Positions 1 to 7,533 are shown, counted from the first letter of the stretch. The stretch is 7,977 nucleotides of DNA from an uncultured Oscillospiraceae bacterium (GCA_900543705.1 UQSL01000081.1:1-7977), one strand, 5' to 3'. Numbers and translations: made by a program. The notes: generated from the sequence alone by a model not told the origin.

Positions 1-1
1 T

Positions 2-3000
2 ATCTACATTGAGCCGCTAACCTTAGACGTCGTCAAGCGCGTCATTGAAATTGAGAAGCCGGATTCCGTGCTCTCCACCCTTGGAGGACAGACGGGCCTG
101 ACGCTTTCCATGCAGCTTGCGGAGGAAGGATTCCTCGAATCCCATGGCGTCAAGCTCCTTGGAGCCAATCCCCTGACCATCCACAAGGCGGAGGACCGTC
201 AGGCGTTCAAAGACACCATGGAGGAAATCGGCGAGCCGTGCATCCCCTCTAAGGTCGTCACTACCATTGAGGACGCGGTGGAGTTTGCAAAGGAGATCAC
301 CTATCCGGTCATTATACGTCCGGCCTTCACCCTGGGCGGCACCGGCGGCGGAATCGCTAAAGATGAAGCAGAGCTACGCGATATTGCAAAGAATGGCTTG
401 CGCCTTTCCCCGATTACCCAAATTCTCGTGGAAAAATGTATTTCCGGCTGGAAAGAAATTGAGTTTGAGGTAATCCGCGATGCAAAGGGAAATGTCATCA
501 CCGTCTGCTCGATGGAGAACCTCGACCCGGTCGGAATCCACACCGGCGACTCGATTGTCGTCGCGCCGGCTGTCACCTTAAGCGACAAGGAATACCAGAT
601 GCTTCGCAGCGCGTCGCTCAACATCATCTCCGCACTTGGCGTGGAAGGCGGGTGCAATTGCCAGTTCGCGCTCAAGCCCGACAGCTTCGAGTACGCGGTC
701 ATCGAGGTTAACCCCCGTGTATCCCGTTCCTCCGCACTCGCCTCCAAAGCGACCGGATACCCGATTGCAAAGGTTGCCTCCAAAATCGCCATCGGCTACT
801 CGCTCGACGAGATTTTGAATGCGGTTACCGGGAAGACCTATGCCTGCTTTGAGCCGGCGCTCGACTACCTGGTTGTCAAATTCCCGAAATGGCCGTTTGA
901 TAAATTTGTCTATGCAAACCGCACGCTCGGCACTCAGATGATGGCAACCGGCGAGGTCATGGCCATTGGAACCAGCTTTGAACAGGCGATGATGAAAGCG
1001 GTCCGCTCCATTGAGCTCAAGCTCGATACCCTGGATATGCCAAAGATGAAGGAATTGTCCACGGAGGAACTCTATGATGTCATCCGCAAACAGAATGACG
1101 AGCGTATCTTCGCGGTTTATGAGGCGCTCAAACGCGGCGAGAGTTTTGAAAGCCTGCATGAGGTCACGAAGATTGATTTTTGGTTTCTAGGAAAACTAAA
1201 AAACCTGGTGGAAATGGAAGAGTGGCTTTCGGACGGAGAACTAACCGCTCAGAAATACAAGAAGGCAAAGGATTATGGATTCCTCGATGCGACAATCGAA
1301 CGCCTTTCCGGGCAGAAGATTTCCGAACCCCTCTACGCCTCTTATAAGATGGTGGATACCTGTGCTGCGGAGTTTGCCGCGCAGACCCCGTATTTTTACT
1401 CCACCTATGATAAGGAGAACGAAGCTCTGCTTCACAATGAAGCGCTCGGCTCCCAGAAAAAGAAGGTCCTTGTCTTTGGATCCGGCCCCATCCGCATCGG
1501 GCAGGGCATCGAGTTTGACTACTGCTCCGTCCACTGCGTCTGGACACTCAAAGAACAGGGCTACGAGGCGATTATCGCCAACAACAACCCGGAAACCGTC
1601 TCCACGGACTTTGATACCTCCGACCGGCTCTATTTTGACCCGCTGACCGACGAGGATGTCACCAATATCATCAAGACCGAGCAGCCGTGGGGTGTGGTCG
1701 TTCAGTTCGGCGGACAGACCGCGATCAAGCTGATTAAGCATCTTTCCAAGCTCGGCGTCAATATCCTCGGTACCAGTGCGGACAGTATCGACGCGGCGGA
1801 GGACAGGGAGCGCTTTGACGAGCTGCTCGAACAGTGCGGCATTCCCCGCCCGGCGGGGCACACCGTCTTTACCGCTAAACAGGCGAAGAAGGCCGCCGCA
1901 GACCTCGGCTACCCGGTGCTGATGCGCCCGTCCTATGTCCTTGGCGGACAGAATATGATTATCGCGCACTCGGACGCGGACATCGACGAGTACATGGAGA
2001 TCATCACCGCGCATGAGATTGAAAATCCGGTGCTCATTGACAAGTACATGATGGGAATCGAGGTCGAGGTCGACGCCATCTGCGACGGAAAGGACTACCT
2101 GATTCCGGGCATTATGGAGCATGTCGAGCGCGCGGGCGTGCACTCTGGCGACTCCATCTCCGTCTACCCGTCCAGAAGACTTTCCAAGCGCATCAAGGAT
2201 ACCCTGATCGACTATACCGGAAGGCTGGCGCGCGCGTTGAAGGTCGTGGGTCTGGTCAATATTCAGTATGTTATCTACAACGACGAGGTCTATGTCATCG
2301 AGGTCAATCCCCGTTCCTCCCGTACCGTCCCGTATATCAGTAAGGTGACCGGCGTGCCGATGGTGGATATCGCCACCAAGCTCATGCTCGGCGCGACCCT
2401 GAAAGATTTGGGATATGAGTGCGGCATCCATCCGGAGCCGGATTTCGTCACGGTGAAAGTTCCGGTGTTCAGCTTTGCGAAGCTCCACGACGTGGATAAC
2501 CAGCTTGGGCCGGAGATGAAATCCACCGGCGAGGTGCTCGGCATCGGGAAAACCTTTGAGGAGGCATTGCTCAAAGGGCTGGTAGCATCCGGCAACACGA
2601 TGAAAAAGAGCGGCGGCGTGCTCGTGACCGTACGCGATCAGGACAAGCAGGAGGCCATCGAGGTGGCGGACAAATTCGCCTCCCTGGGCTTTGACATTTA
2701 CGCGACGGCGGGAACCGCGAACGTGCTCAACAAGAACATGGTGGCGACAAACGTGGTCAAGAAGATTTCCGAGGGCAGCCCGAATATCATGGATCTGCTC
2801 GAAAGCGGGAAAATCGACTATGTGATCTCCATTTCTGCGAAGGGAAGACAGCCCCAGCGGGAAAGCGTGCAGATTCGCCGCAAGGCGGTGGAACGCTCGA
2901 TCGTCTGCCTGACCTCTCTGGATACCGCCAACGCGGTCGCCGACTGTCTGAAAATGGACAAGACGGTGGCGGACATCGCCCTGGTGGACATCACAACGAT

Positions 3001-3007
3001 TGGATAA
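2..3007 (+). CDS. carB: Carbamoyl-phosphate synthase large subunit, 5' end outside window
   Basis: CarB makes carbamoyl phosphate from bicarbonate, two ATP and the ammonia released from glutamine by the CarA subunit, feeding pyrimidine and arginine synthesis in the cytoplasm. The frame is open from base 2, giving 1001 residues that begin IYIEPLTLDVV. Against E. coli CarB (1073 residues, from memory) about 63 N-terminal residues are missing. A GTG at 68 is internal, not the start. Both ATP-grasp halves are seen: half one has IIRPAFTLGGTGGG, GWKEIEFEV, GIHTGDS and IEVNPR (residues 234-239); half two has FGSGPIRIGQGIEFDY, LMRPSYVLGG, GVHSGDS and IEVNPR (766-771). The middle carries the VDTCAAEF motif of the oligomerisation region. 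Residues from about 868 form the MGS-like allosteric domain (VRDQDK, YATAGTA). All catalytic motifs I checked are intact. A strong terminator follows, so carB ends its transcript. CarA would be expected just upstream. Confidence 0.98.
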   Translation: MYIEPLTLDVVKRVIEIEKPDSVLSTLGGQTGLTLSMQLAEEGFLESHGVKLLGANPLTIHKAEDRQAFKDTMEEIGEPCIPSKVVTTIEDAVEFAKEITYPVIIRPAFTLGGTGGGIAKDEAELRDIAKNGLRLSPITQILVEKCISGWKEIEFEVIRDAKGNVITVCSMENLDPVGIHTGDSIVVAPAVTLSDKEYQMLRSASLNIISALGVEGGCNCQFALKPDSFEYAVIEVNPRVSRSSALASKATGYPIAKVASKIAIGYSLDEILNAVTGKTYACFEPALDYLVVKFPKWPFDKFVYANRTLGTQMMATGEVMAIGTSFEQAMMKAVRSIELKLDTLDMPKMKELSTEELYDVIRKQNDERIFAVYEALKRGESFESLHEVTKIDFWFLGKLKNLVEMEEWLSDGELTAQKYKKAKDYGFLDATIERLSGQKISEPLYASYKMVDTCAAEFAAQTPYFYSTYDKENEALLHNEALGSQKKKVLVFGSGPIRIGQGIEFDYCSVHCVWTLKEQGYEAIIANNNPETVSTDFDTSDRLYFDPLTDEDVTNIIKTEQPWGVVVQFGGQTAIKLIKHLSKLGVNILGTSADSIDAAEDRERFDELLEQCGIPRPAGHTVFTAKQAKKAAADLGYPVLMRPSYVLGGQNMIIAHSDADIDEYMEIITAHEIENPVLIDKYMMGIEVEVDAICDGKDYLIPGIMEHVERAGVHSGDSISVYPSRRLSKRIKDTLIDYTGRLARALKVVGLVNIQYVIYNDEVYVIEVNPRSSRTVPYISKVTGVPMVDIATKLMLGATLKDLGYECGIHPEPDFVTVKVPVFSFAKLHDVDNQLGPEMKSTGEVLGIGKTFEEALLKGLVASGNTMKKSGGVLVTVRDQDKQEAIEVADKFASLGFDIYATAGTANVLNKNMVATNVVKKISEGSPNIMDLLESGKIDYVISISAKGRQPQRESVQIRRKAVERSIVCLTSLDTANAVADCLKMDKTVADIALVDITTIG

Positions 3008-3020
3008 CAGGGAAACTGGA

Positions 3021-3056
3021 AAAACCGGAAGACGCAAAGGCGTCTTCCGGTTTTTT
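3021..3056 (+). terminator. Rho-independent terminator after carB, two-way
   Basis: A perfect 15-bp stem pairs 3021-3035 (AAAACCGGAAGACGC) with 3040-3054, across a 4-base AAAG loop. The 3' arm runs into six T's. It begins 14 bases after the carB stop. The minus strand also shows a stem followed by a T-run, so it could end transcripts from both sides, including one from the small minus-strand frame at 3116-3247. Confidence 0.93.
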
Positions 3057-3366
3057 ATGCGTTTGTACCTTTGCTTGCGGGAACAGTCGGAAACCACAGC
3101 TCCATAAAGGCGGCTTCACCGGTCAGTTTTAGTAGAGCTTAGCGAATACTCCTGGCAGGCAAGACCATGCCGCTGCATCCACAGGGCACTGTAGGTCAGC
3201 GCTTTGGCGACCGTTCGCGTTTTTTGTTTGAATTCCCATGCGCACAAAGTGAGTACCTCCTTGTATTTCTAGGATACCACAGCGTCGGAAATTTTCCGTA
3301 ACGGCGAATGCCTTCTTTTTCTGGAGGAAGGAGAGAGGAATATTCTGCTTTCCTAAAAAAGAGCGG
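3057..3366. other. Spacer between carB terminator and next promoter
   Basis: About 310 bases. Apart from the possible small minus-strand frame at 3116-3247 and its ribosome site, I see only a short palindrome (CGGAAA-T-TTTCCG, around 3285-3298). No RNA gene fold was recognised. Confidence 0.5.
3116..3247 (-). CDS. Possible small protein of 43 residues, unrecognised
   Basis: On the minus strand an AGGAGGT ribosome site (3255-3261) lies 7-8 bases before a TTG at 3247. From it a 43-codon frame runs to TGA at 3118-3116. The protein is basic and partly hydrophobic, with a central stretch reading AKALTYSALWMQRHGLACQE. Upstream, TGG-TATCCT (3279-3271) could be an extended -10, but no -35 is visible and the leader would be only a few bases. 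Downstream, the carB hairpin would serve as terminator. A GTG at 3245 in another frame is an alternative start and gives an unlikely product ending FAKLY. I do not recognise a family. The ribosome site and the terminator support a gene; the non-ATG start and short length argue against it. Confidence 0.27.
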   Translation of the reverse strand: MCAWEFKQKTRTVAKALTYSALWMQRHGLACQEYSLSSTKTDR

Positions 3367-3395
3367 TTGCCAAATAAAAAGGGATGTGCTAAGCT
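3367..3395 (+). promoter_or_regulatory. Probable sigma-A-type promoter
   Basis: TTGCCA (3367-3372) and TAAGCT (3390-3395) are separated by 17 bases. A TG one base before the -10 makes it an extended -10. Transcription would start near 3402 and run through the ribosome site at 3410-3415 into the truncated frame at 3423. With no terminator in between, it would continue into the GNAT-HAD-DUF3783 cluster. The spacing and its position just before a ribosome site and ATG make it more credible than a random hexamer match. Confidence 0.45.
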
Positions 3396-3422
3396 GGAAC
3401 AAAAGCCGCGAGGTGAACAGCC

Positions 3423-3592
3423 ATGCACGCGATTATCGGGTATCTGTTGGAAATGCTGCCCTAAGAGTACTCCTGATGGGGAAGCTATCCCAGGCAAACC
3501 ATAATCTCTGGATAACCGGGGGAATCCTGGTGCCGGAGCAAATCCGGGAGCAGTATCTGCGGACTTATTTAGAGGAAGCCGCCGCTTTTTGA
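3423..3592 (+). pseudogene. Remnant of an unidentified gene
   Basis: A GAGGTG ribosome site (3410-3415) lies 7 bases before ATG at 3423, behind a good promoter. The frame gives only MHAIIGYLLEMLP and then TAA. The residues resemble the first membrane-bound stretch of a small membrane protein; a VanZ-like N-terminus is possible but not proven. A different frame is open across the same bases to TGA at 3592 and ends ITGGILVPEQIREQYL, TYLEEAAAF, an acidic helix-like tail. I infer a gene that lost its middle by deletion or frameshift. The alternative is one intact 94-codon frame from 3308, which starts before the promoter and has no ribosome site, so I do not favour it. Confidence 0.3.
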
Positions 3593-3608
3593 TAGGAAAG
3601 GAGCTGCC

Positions 3609-4187
3609 ATGACCATTGAAATTGTGCCGGTAATGGCTGAGCAAAAGGACATCCTGAGAAACCTTTTGGAAAAATATGAATATGAGTTTTCCCAGTACGA
3701 CGACGAGGATGTCAATTCTCTGGGATTATACGGCTATGACTGGCTGGATTGCTACTGGACGGAGGAAAACCGTTTTGCCTTTTTCATCAAAGTGCAGGGG
3801 AAGCTCGCCGGTTTTTTCATGGTAAATGATTACCCGGAAAGCGGCGTGAAGACGGATTACAGCATGGCGGAATTTTTTGTGATGCACAAATATCGCTGCG
3901 GCGGGGTGGGAAGCTATGCGGCAAAATGGGCGTTTGACCGTTTCCAGGGAACCTGGCAGCTCAAGCGGCATCCGAAAAATACCGCTTCTGTCCGTTTTTG
4001 GGACCGGGTGGTAAACGAGTATACCGGCGGGGAATATCGTTTGGAAACAGGATATCTGGGAACCGAGTATGGGGACGGCACGTTCGGGGAGTTCCTGTTC
4101 TTTTCCACTGTGGCTGCACAGAAAAGTGGAATGAGCGTGAGAAGGGCATTGCCGGAGGATGCAGAATACGACAGGATTTTAGATTAA
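3609..4187 (+). CDS. GNAT-family N-acetyltransferase (COG5628-like)
   Basis: A 192-residue protein predicted to transfer an acyl group from acetyl-CoA to an amine; the substrate is unknown. The start ATG is 5 bases after an AAAGGAG ribosome site. The GNAT fold is seen in the hydrophobic strand FAFFIKVQGKLAGFFMV (57-72), then AEFFVMHKYR and the acetyl-CoA motif RCGGVG (96-101, matching R/QxxGxG), a helix, and the later strand-helix NTASVRFWDRV (124-134). FGEFLFFST (159-167) is the likely end of the fold. The last 18 residues (MSVRRALPEDAEYDRILD) look unlike a normal C-terminus and more like the first strand and helix of another GNAT protein. It is the first gene of a tight cluster, 22 bases before the HAD gene. 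Confidence 0.88.
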   Translation: MTIEIVPVMAEQKDILRNLLEKYEYEFSQYDDEDVNSLGLYGYDWLDCYWTEENRFAFFIKVQGKLAGFFMVNDYPESGVKTDYSMAEFFVMHKYRCGGVGSYAAKWAFDRFQGTWQLKRHPKNTASVRFWDRVVNEYTGGEYRLETGYLGTEYGDGTFGEFLFFSTVAAQKSGMSVRRALPEDAEYDRILD

Positions 4188-4209
4188 GAATGGGGAGACC
4201 AGAAGCAGG

Positions 4210-5013
4210 ATGATTCGTTTGATAGCGGCGGATATGGATGGAACCCTGCTCAACAGCAGGGGAAAATTGCCGGAGCATTTGTTTGACGCAATCCGGATGC
4301 TTAGGGAACGGGGCGTACTGTTTGCGGCGGCGAGCGGCAGGCAATACTACAATCTGGAAACCCTGTTTGCACCGGTGCGGGACGAGATGATATTCCTATG
4401 TGAAAATGGGTCGATGATTTTTTCCGGAGGGGAGCTTGCCTATGCCAGCGGGATGAAGCGTTCCGACCTCGACAAAATCATCGGCGCCGTACGCTCACTT
4501 CCCCGCGCGAGGATTGTTCTCTGCGGGGTGCGGAGCGCATACACGGATTGCAGGGATGAACAGGATCTCCCCTTTATCCGGCAGTATTTTGACCGGCTGG
4601 ATGTGGTGGAAAATCTGGAAAGGGTTTCTGAGCAGGATACCATCTGCAAAATCTCTGTGCTGGAACGCAGGCATGCCGAACAGGGCTGTTATCCGGTGCT
4701 TGCCAGGTTTTCCAATCTGCTTCAGGTGTGCCTGTCCGGGGAGAATTGGGCGGATGTGATGAATTTTGGTGTCAATAAAGGGAATGCCATCAAACAGGTG
4801 CAGCAAAAATATGGGATTGCTCCTGAACAATGCATGTCTTTTGGGGATTATCTCAATGATGTGCAGATGCAGTGCCAGTGTTATCATAGTTATGCTATGG
4901 CGAATGCACATCCACAGCTGAAACGAGTCAGCCGCCATGTCTGTCCGTCAAACGATGAAAACGGCGTGCTGCGTACCATACAGGAAGTCTTTTCCCTGAA
5001 CTTGAGTGAATAG
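4210..5013 (+). CDS. Cof-type HAD-IIB family phosphatase
   Basis: A 267-residue cytosolic hydrolase of the HAD superfamily, subfamily IIB (Cof/YidA-like). These proteins typically dephosphorylate sugar phosphates, flavin mononucleotide or similar small phosphates; the substrate here cannot be read. Motif I is DMDGTLL with nucleophile D8 and acid/base D10. Motif II is S42 in AASGR, motif III is K190 in NKGNAI, and motif IV is GDYLND (212-217). All four are intact. The region between about 83 and 185 is the C2 cap that sets specificity, and ENG (65-67) is the usual family marker. A GGGGAG 12 bases before the ATG is a rather distant ribosome site, so translation may be coupled to the GNAT gene 22 bases upstream. 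Length is normal for the family. Confidence 0.93.
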   Translation: MIRLIAADMDGTLLNSRGKLPEHLFDAIRMLRERGVLFAAASGRQYYNLETLFAPVRDEMIFLCENGSMIFSGGELAYASGMKRSDLDKIIGAVRSLPRARIVLCGVRSAYTDCRDEQDLPFIRQYFDRLDVVENLERVSEQDTICKISVLERRHAEQGCYPVLARFSNLLQVCLSGENWADVMNFGVNKGNAIKQVQQKYGIAPEQCMSFGDYLNDVQMQCQCYHSYAMANAHPQLKRVSRHVCPSNDENGVLRTIQEVFSLNLSE

Positions 5014-5049
5014 GAGGAATCCGGAAGTTGGTTTCCGGTGAAATGGATT

Positions 5050-5616
5050 ATGAAAGTACATGTGAAAAATCCGGAACTTGTTTTGCTGTTTGGGCTCGAC
5101 AGACAGTCCCCCAAGGGGCAGAAGGTAATAGGAGTTCTGGAAAAGCTTGCGATACCCTATCGGATGTTGAGCGATAAAATGCTCGGGGAGACATTGGGAT
5201 TTGTAGCGGAACTTCCAGGATATGAAGCGGCGGAGCAGCCCTACGAAGGGGAGGACCTGGCGGAGGAAGTCCTTCTGATGAAGGGGCTAAAAGACAGCCG
5301 TATGAACCTGCTCCTTTCCTCTTTGCGTGAGGTGCAGGCATCCATACGCCTGAAAGCAGTTGTTACGAACCACAACAGGGATTGGAGGCTCTACGAGTTG
5401 TTCCATGAGCTTATGGAGGAGCATGAGACGATTGGCGCCTACAATCAGCTGCGTCAGGCATATGCTTTGGCGTGTGGGAGGGACATGTCCGCTTTGCCGG
5501 AAGCAGAGCGGCAGGAGTGGAGTGTTCTGCTTTTACAGGCAAAGGCGCTTATAGAGTCCAGGGAGCCCGCGAAAAAAAGCGAGTATCTCAAAGCAGCACA
5601 GCGTCTTGCTTTTTAA
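5050..5616 (+). CDS. DUF3783 domain protein
   Basis: A 188-residue protein of unknown function. The N-terminal part (VLLFGLD, then a helix ending in AIPYRML and ETLGFVAELPG, residues 11-57) is followed by a DUF3783-like section at about 78-126. There I see the family pattern of a leucine-rich helix, then KAVVTNHNRDWRLYELFHEL, with conserved T, N and W. The C-terminal third is helical and charged. No signal peptide or membrane segment is visible. I chose ATG 5050 because GGTGA lies 8 bases before it; a GTG at 5038 would add four residues but sits 20 bases from the strong AGGAGG at 5012-5017. It is the last gene of the cluster, 36 bases after the HAD stop. Its role and any link to HAD or GNAT are unknown. 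Confidence 0.82.
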   Translation: MKVHVKNPELVLLFGLDRQSPKGQKVIGVLEKLAIPYRMLSDKMLGETLGFVAELPGYEAAEQPYEGEDLAEEVLLMKGLKDSRMNLLLSSLREVQASIRLKAVVTNHNRDWRLYELFHELMEEHETIGAYNQLRQAYALACGRDMSALPEAERQEWSVLLLQAKALIESREPAKKSEYLKAAQRLAF

Positions 5617-5668
5617 AAACCAGAACAAGCCGGTATGGAAATGTCCCATACCGGCTTGTTCTGATTTT
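5616..5668. terminator. Strong two-way terminator hairpin
   Basis: A perfect 18-bp stem pairs 5621-5638 (CAGAACAAGCCGGTATGG) with 5646-5663, around a 7-base loop. Outside one mismatch, AAAA (5616-5619) can pair with TTTT (5665-5668), which gives T-runs on both strands. The minus-strand run is the longer. It overlaps the stop codon of the DUF3783 gene and closes the GNAT-HAD-DUF3783 unit. Confidence 0.88.
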
Positions 5669-6218
5669 GGTTTAAATTTCGGAGGTTAGAAGGGGGTGCT
5701 GTGTGGTTTTTTATAATATGGGAGTGACCCCATTGGGATGTTCCAGTTTTGTCAACGAGGAGACTTGGAAAGGCCGTTCCTGTGCTTCCAGAAGAAAAGG
5801 GGTCAGGCTGGCCTTCCATCCGCCTGGAATGCCGTTTTGCACCATACCGAGTCCGGCGCTTCGAAGAGGGATTTGCAGTTCCTATGTAGGAAAAATCCTA
5901 TACCATTTCCAACTGCGAATCTGTTTCGGAATCCGCAGTGTTGAGCAGGAAGTCGGCGGGGGACAGATGCTCCAGCAGCAGCTGTTTTTGACTCGGTCGT
6001 ACATCCTCAGAGGGAAAGCATCAACAGCGCCGCTAAGACAGCTAAAAATGATACTCCTATTTCTTGAATCACTTTAGGAAATTCTCAAAAAGTGAACCCT
6101 TTGCACGGACCGGAAAGCCCGCAAACCAGATTTTGCAAAGCATAACCCTGTTTTGCTTTTGCCCTCATAAAGGAGAAAGATAAATTCCCATCAATGGAGG
6201 ATTTTCTGCGGTCAGGAC
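5669..6218. other. About 550 bases without a convincing gene
   Basis: The plus strand is open from 5703 to 6077 (124 codons), but its product is rich in Ser, Arg, Cys and Pro without any family pattern. A good TATAAT lies at 5712-5717 with no matching -35. The minus strand has a short hydrophobic run (SFLAVLAALLMLSL, about 6059-6018) that ends in a stop. This looks like decayed sequence, not a working gene. No tRNA, SRP RNA or tmRNA pattern was recognised. Confidence 0.5.
6069..6095. repeat. Short inverted repeat
   Basis: TCACTTT (6069-6075) is matched by AAAGTGA (6089-6095) across 13 AT-rich bases. It is operator-sized but lies about 125 bases before the nearest possible -35, so a regulatory role is only a guess. 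Confidence 0.3.
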
Positions 6219-6247
6219 TGGGAAAGCAATGCGTTTTATGATATGAT
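6219..6247 (+). promoter_or_regulatory. Possible helicase promoter
   Basis: Two overlapping -10 candidates read TATGAT, at 6237-6242 and 6242-6247. The second is preceded 17 bases upstream by TGGGAA (6219-6224), a poor -35. If used, transcription would begin near 6254 and leave a leader of about 143 bases before the helicase ATG at 6397. Confidence 0.3.
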
Positions 6248-6307
6248 AAAAGAAAAACAATCCAAGAGGGACTGGTTGGCGCCTCATGAATGGAAAACGG
6301 AAATACG

Positions 6308-6373
6308 GCCGGAGAGGAATTCCGGCGGAAGGCGCTGAAAACCTCAAAGACAAGACGGGTGACAAGATACCCG
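6308..6373 (+). other. Leader hairpins before the helicase
   Basis: Two short stems lie in the presumed leader. GCCGGA (6308-6313) pairs with TCCGGC (6321-6326). CGGGT (6356-6360) pairs with ACCCG (6369-6373), just before the purine-rich ribosome site AGGAAGGGAAG. Bacterial helicase genes of this class often have long leaders that respond to cold, but no specific element is recognised here. Confidence 0.25.
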
Positions 6374-6396
6374 CAGGAAGGGAAGAAAACAAACAG

Positions 6397-7533
6397 ATGA
6401 AGTATCAGGAATTGCCGCTTTCCAAAGAAATTTTGCAGGCGGTTGAAAAGATGGGATTTACCGATATGACGGAAGTCCAGCAAAAGGCAATTCCCCCAAT
6501 GCTGGAAGGAAAAGAGATTATGGCAAAGGCGCCGACCGGAACAGGAAAAACCTGTGCGTTTGGTATTCCGATGATTGAACGGCTAAATCCGAAAGAAAAG
6601 GCGGTACAGGGCATCATCCTCGCGCCGACCAGGGAGCTTGCCATCCAAATTCGGGATGAACTGCGTGAGCTCTGCCAGTTTATCCTGGGAGTCCGCGTCT
6701 GTGCGGTCTATGGCGGACAACCCATCAAGACGCAGATTGAACAGCTCAAAAAAGGGCCGCAGATTGTAGTCGCCACACCGGGGCGTATGATTGACCACAT
6801 CAAGCACAATACCATCAGGGTAAATCATGTTTCCGCCGTCGTACTCGACGAGGCGGATAAGATGCTGGACATGGGCTTTTATAAGGATGTTAAATGGATT
6901 TTGGAGCGCTGCCCGAAACAGAGCAAGCTTTCCATGTTTTCCGCGACAACCTCTCGCGAGGTTATGGATATCAGCTGGCTGTACCAGCGTGACCCGGAGG
7001 AAATTGTGGTGCTTCCAGTGGAGGACAACAAGCCGAAAATTACCCAGTACAGCATCATGAGCAGCGGTCGGCAAAAAATTGCCGACTTAATCCACATCAT
7101 CCGCTATTACCACCACAAAAAGGCAATGATTTTCTGTAATACAAAATACCAGACGGCAAGCCTTTGCCGGCAGCTGAATGACTACGGCCTGCCCTCCGAG
7201 TGTATTCACGGTGACATGATACAGTCCGCCCGCAACCAAGTCATGCAGAAGTTCAAATCTGGCGCGGTGGATTACCTGGTTGTCACTGACGTCGCGGCGC
7301 GCGGGATTGATGTTGAGCACATCGAAGCGGTTTTCAATTTTGACTTACCGCAGGAAAATGAATACTATACCCATCGTATCGGCCGGACAGGCCGTGCAAA
7401 GCAGGAGGGCGTGGCCTATACTTTCTATGCGGAGGATGAGAAGTTTCGCCTGCGGGATATCATCAAGTATACAAAGTCCGACGTCACTCCGGTAACTGTC
7501 GACGAACAGGGAAAATTGACCCCAATCAAATAA
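6397..7533 (+). CDS. DEAD-box ATP-dependent RNA helicase, core only
   Basis: A 378-residue RNA helicase that unwinds short RNA duplexes with ATP, as in ribosome assembly or mRNA turnover. All motifs are seen: Q motif around F21-Q28, motif I APTGTGKT (45-52), Ia APTRELA (76-82), GG (107-108), Ib TPGR (127-130), II DEAD (151-154), III SAT (182-184), IV MIFCNTK (244-250), V VTDVAARGID (296-305), VI HRIGRTGR (326-333). It stops about 45 residues after motif VI, so it lacks the C-terminal RNA-binding or basic tail of DeaD, CshA and DbpA. I chose ATG 6397 because AGGAAGGGAAG lies about 11 bases upstream and the protein then begins just before the Q motif. An in-frame ATG at 6286 would add 37 polar residues but has no ribosome site. 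The exact orthologue (cshA/deaD type) is not assigned. Confidence 0.96.
   Translation: MKYQELPLSKEILQAVEKMGFTDMTEVQQKAIPPMLEGKEIMAKAPTGTGKTCAFGIPMIERLNPKEKAVQGIILAPTRELAIQIRDELRELCQFILGVRVCAVYGGQPIKTQIEQLKKGPQIVVATPGRMIDHIKHNTIRVNHVSAVVLDEADKMLDMGFYKDVKWILERCPKQSKLSMFSATTSREVMDISWLYQRDPEEIVVLPVEDNKPKITQYSIMSSGRQKIADLIHIIRYYHHKKAMIFCNTKYQTASLCRQLNDYGLPSECIHGDMIQSARNQVMQKFKSGAVDYLVVTDVAARGIDVEHIEAVFNFDLPQENEYYTHRIGRTGRAKQEGVAYTFYAEDEKFRLRDIIKYTKSDVTPVTVDEQGKLTPIK

Noticed and set aside
1241..3097. Very long open frame on the minus strand opposite carB
   Set aside because: It mirrors the codon bias of carB, is rich in His/Arg/Asp without motifs, and has no ribosome site. It is a shadow of the real gene.
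5021..5038. Small hairpin CCGGAA/TTCCGG between the HAD and DUF3783 genes
   Set aside because: Only 6 bp with no T-run, so not a terminator. It may affect start choice but nothing supports this.
5690..5702. Resemblance of AAGGGGGTGCTGTG to the IS left end at 7604-7616
   Set aside because: The match is limited to a purine-rich ribosome-like stretch; the flanking hairpin and orfA are absent.
5703..6077. 124-codon plus-strand open frame starting at a GTG
   Set aside because: No ribosome site at proper spacing, composition rich in Ser/Arg/Cys/Pro, and no family pattern.
6286..6396. N-terminal extension of the helicase by 37 residues
   Set aside because: No ribosome site before ATG 6286, and the extension is polar and unlike any helicase N-terminus. 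ATG 6397 has a purine-rich site and fits the family start.
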